DNA of 64,000 bases, taken from Lachnospiraceae bacterium. GTDB taxonomy: Bacteria; Bacillota; Clostridia; Lachnospirales; Lachnospiraceae. The notes below the pieces were generated by a model that worked only from the letters and a program-made list of their open reading frames with translations, was not told the origin of the DNA and searched no databases. Of this stretch, positions 62,137-64,000 are shown in pieces. Both the position numbers and the translations under genes were made by a program. Numbering within the stretch: the first letter of the stretch is position 1; each line of letters opens with the position of its first letter. The stretch is from NCBI GenBank assembly GCA_024403515.1, contig JAKSRS010000003.1, forward strand, positions 121,672 to 185,671, in the 5' to 3' direction.

Positions 62137-63618
62137 TTGGGAGAGGGTAAGACACAAAAAACTCACTGGGGCGAGTTCGCAGCAGCATTATTCCTTTTTA
62201 TAGCAGTGATAGCGTTTTTCTTCATATCATTTGTCAGATCAGGAAACGAAACTGCAATTACTCAGGCACAACAGAAACAAGTAAATTATGAAACTGTTTG
62301 GGGTGGACAGTTTAGCGAAGAAATATATAAGGCCAAGGAGTTTGGAAGTATCGTTGCATCTTTTTATGACGCCGGACTTCCACGATCCAAAGAAAGCAGA
62401 GTCGTATCCTGCTTAAATAACATCATCAACAATTCGTTTTTCTATAGAATTGCCATTTGTGATGAAAGCGGAGTCTTAGTTGACAGCCAGGAAGACGGAA
62501 GTTTTGATACATCTATGGTTTATACGGGTGAAGACAGAGCCTTTTACTATCCTTCCAAGGGTCAGACCGGGAAAGATTATTCAATGGCCATAAACGTTCC
62601 TGTTAATGATGGCAAGATGAATATAGTATTCTTTTTAGACCTTGCAAGAGTTAGTGAGAAGCTTTTGAAGAGTAATCTTGAGGATTCTTCATTTTTGGTT
62701 CTCTTTAAAAAGGATGGTTCTATTTGCTGTATTTTCCCTAACTTTGCGGATAAAGAAAGCGAATATATTAAGTCAGGAAACATTCTTACATGCATTTCGG
62801 AAGGCTCAAAAAGAGAAAAGTTTGGAATTTTTAAGTCTGAACTTTATAAAGGAACAACATCCGAAATTTACTGCGAATATAATGGTGAGAAGAGATGGAT
62901 TGCAGGTCTTCCTCTTGGCATAGATGATTTGTATCTTGGATTTGGAATTAAAGATTCACAGATGAAGAAGGAAAAGGATTTCTTCTTTAAAGATACAAGG
63001 GGTCTTGCGATAAGACTTGGAATTGCACTCATAGGATTCGGAATATTCGTATCGATTGTTTCAATAGTTATATTTAATAAGAATGTAGCCAAGAAAAAGA
63101 ATCTTGAGAACAAAGCTGATACTGATTTGCTTACGGATTTATACAATAAGGCCGCGACCGAAAGAGAGATTCAGGAATACATAGCCAATAACCCTGACGG
63201 ACGCGCGTTAATGTTTATTCTTGATATAGACAATTTCAAGAAAGTAAACGATACAATGGGTCATGCGTTTGGTGATACTTTACTTAGGACCTTAGGTAAA
63301 GAAATTAGACAGGAATTCAGACTAACAGACATTATTGGTCGAACCGGTGGAGATGAATTTATAATCTTTTTAAAGGATATAAATGATAATCTCATTGTGG
63401 AAAGAGAAGCCAACAGACTTACAAGATTTTTCCACGATTTTAAGGCTGGTGGAGATTACGTTAAGTATTCAGCTACGGCAAGTATAGGAGCTGCAATATA
63501 TCCTGATGATGCTGATACATTTAAAGACCTTTATGTAGCAGCAGACCAGGCTTTATATAAAGCCAAAAAAGCCGGAAAGAATCAGCTTGTATTCTTTAAC
63601 GACAAGAAAAACCAGTAG
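62137..63618 (+). CDS. membrane diguanylate cyclase (GGDEF)
   Basis: 493 residues. TTG 62137 is chosen as start because GGAGG (62123-62127) is nine bases upstream. A helix at ~12-30, an extracytoplasmic sensor domain of ~230 residues, a second helix (~290-315) and a cytosolic GGDEF domain follow. The active site RTGGDEFIIFL is intact and an inhibitory I-site RLTD lies five residues before it, so it should make cyclic di-GMP with product inhibition. The sensor is dCache-like in size; ligand unknown. Confidence 0.9.
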   Translation: MGEGKTQKTHWGEFAAALFLFIAVIAFFFISFVRSGNETAITQAQQKQVNYETVWGGQFSEEIYKAKEFGSIVASFYDAGLPRSKESRVVSCLNNIINNSFFYRIAICDESGVLVDSQEDGSFDTSMVYTGEDRAFYYPSKGQTGKDYSMAINVPVNDGKMNIVFFLDLARVSEKLLKSNLEDSSFLVLFKKDGSICCIFPNFADKESEYIKSGNILTCISEGSKREKFGIFKSELYKGTTSEIYCEYNGEKRWIAGLPLGIDDLYLGFGIKDSQMKKEKDFFFKDTRGLAIRLGIALIGFGIFVSIVSIVIFNKNVAKKKNLENKADTDLLTDLYNKAATEREIQEYIANNPDGRALMFILDIDNFKKVNDTMGHAFGDTLLRTLGKEIRQEFRLTDIIGRTGGDEFIIFLKDINDNLIVEREANRLTRFFHDFKAGGDYVKYSATASIGAAIYPDDADTFKDLYVAADQALYKAKKAGKNQLVFFNDKKNQ

Positions 63619-63655
63619 AGATTTTATAATTTTTTATAATTTTTGGGCATTATGT

Positions 63656-63701
63656 ACACATCTGACATCTTTTATCAATAAAAATGTCAGATGTGTTTTT
63701 G
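63656..63701 (+). terminator. terminator after the diguanylate cyclase gene
   Basis: ACACATCTGACAT (63656-63668) pairs with ATGTCAGATGTGT (63684-63696), then TTTTT. Confidence 0.85.
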
Positions 63702-63761
63702 CATATAATCAAAAATCGTCAATTCTTACAATGATGACGAAATTTTTTGTAATAATCAGCA

Positions 63762-63790
63762 TTGTTTTGTTTAATGTGATTTAGTATACT
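63762..63790 (+). promoter_or_regulatory. promoter of the sugar-ABC ATPase gene
   Basis: TTGTTT (63762-63767), 17-base spacer, TATACT (63785-63790). A repeated ACCGGG pair follows at ~63802-63814 in the leader. Confidence 0.65.
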
Positions 63791-63837
63791 GTCTTTAGTT
63801 GACCGGGGTACCGGGATTATTTAGGAGGTAATTAAAA

Positions 63838-64000
63838 ATGGCAAGTTTATCTTTAAAGAATATTTGCAAGGTTTATCCTAACGGCTTTGAAGCAGTTAAG
63901 AACTTCAACCTTGAAATCGCTGACAAAGAATTCATCATCTTCGTAGGACCTTCAGGATGTGGTAAGTCTACTACACTTCGTATGATCGCAGGTCTTGAAG
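63838..64000 (+). CDS. sugar ABC transporter ATP-binding protein, MsmX/UgpC type (3' partial)
   Basis: Only the first 54 codons are in the window. They read as the start of an ABC ATPase with [21 protein letters not shown] (Walker A in the last third), and the N-terminus [16 protein letters not shown] is typical of MsmX/UgpC, which energises several carbohydrate importers. AGGAGG lies nine bases before the ATG. Preceded by a strong promoter and no neighbouring transporter genes in view, so it may be the shared multi-task ATPase. Confidence 0.88.
   Translation, partial: MASLSLKNICKVYPNGFEAVKNFNLEIADKEFIIFVGPSGCGKSTTLRMIAGLE

Noticed and set aside
1..64000. Insertion sequences, prophage genes, tRNA or rRNA genes
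   Set aside because: No transposase, integrase, phage structural gene, or tRNA cloverleaf was recognised on either strand.

Overview
The window reads as a chromosomal segment of an AT-rich, motile, saccharolytic Firmicute, most likely a Lachnospiraceae (Butyrivibrio/Pseudobutyrivibrio/Roseburia-like). The reasons are the yaaR-holB-ricT-trmN housekeeping order, a methionyl T-box leader, split transketolase subunits, a Gram-positive tad locus with DUF5702- and DUF6382-type proteins, glycogen branching enzyme, and DUF6240/FliK-like and FliS genes beside a flagellin. This assignment is inference from gene content and protein style; no rRNA or tRNA gene is present. Almost all genes are on the + strand. 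The exceptions are a membrane/secreted island (23.1-27.8 kb) and a small murG group (33.1-35.2 kb).

Layout. 0-4.4 kb: a 5'-truncated acidic protein with a degenerate AAA+-like end, then glgB. 4.5-8.9 kb: flagellar export genes (FliK-like protein, flagellin, FliS). 9.1-12.7 kb: a membrane hybrid histidine kinase with receiver and Hpt domains, and a tandem-receiver response regulator. 12.9-22.4 kb: a complete tad (Flp pilus) operon: prepilin peptidase, TadZ-like, TadA ATPase, TadB, TadC-like, a 55-residue Flp pilin, three pseudopilin-like proteins, a second prepilin peptidase, a DUF6382-like protein, and a HicA/HicB-like pair at the tail. 23.1-27.8 kb (minus): two polytopic GT-C-like proteins flanking a secreted M64-type metallopeptidase with leucine-rich repeats. 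27.9-33.0 kb: rhomboid protease, flavodoxin-SCP2 fusion, HIT protein, and a tightly packed zinc-ribbon / VWA / adenylosuccinate-synthetase-like trio, which I consider the best candidate for an undescribed system. 33.1-36.8 kb: secreted Ig-like protein, murG, TSCPD protein, pgi. 36.9-41.2 kb: HD protein, guanylate-kinase-like protein, yaaR, holB, ricT, trmN6. 41.2-43.1 kb: acpP, lgt, rRNA/tRNA methyltransferase. 43.2-48.6 kb: arabinose/pentose module (araR, L-ribulokinase, araD, two-part transketolase). 48.7-54.4 kb: ABC-F protein, rpe, carB. 54.5-64 kb: acyltransferase, GH26-like cytosolic protein, T-box plus metG, alpha/beta hydrolase, GNAT, YesL-like, GGDEF cyclase, and the 5' end of a MsmX/UgpC-type sugar-ABC ATPase.

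How the genes work together. AraR, ribulokinase and AraD convert L-arabinose-derived ribulose to xylulose 5-phosphate. Transketolase and Rpe feed it into the pentose phosphate pathway, Pgi links to glycolysis, and GlgB stores glucose. The sugar ABC ATPase at the right edge would energise uptake. Surface biology (flagella, Flp pili, secreted LRR peptidase, acyltransferase, MurG, Lgt) and signalling (hybrid kinase, c-di-GMP cyclase) make up the rest. Transcription units are well delimited by strong intrinsic terminators, several of them long composite hairpins.
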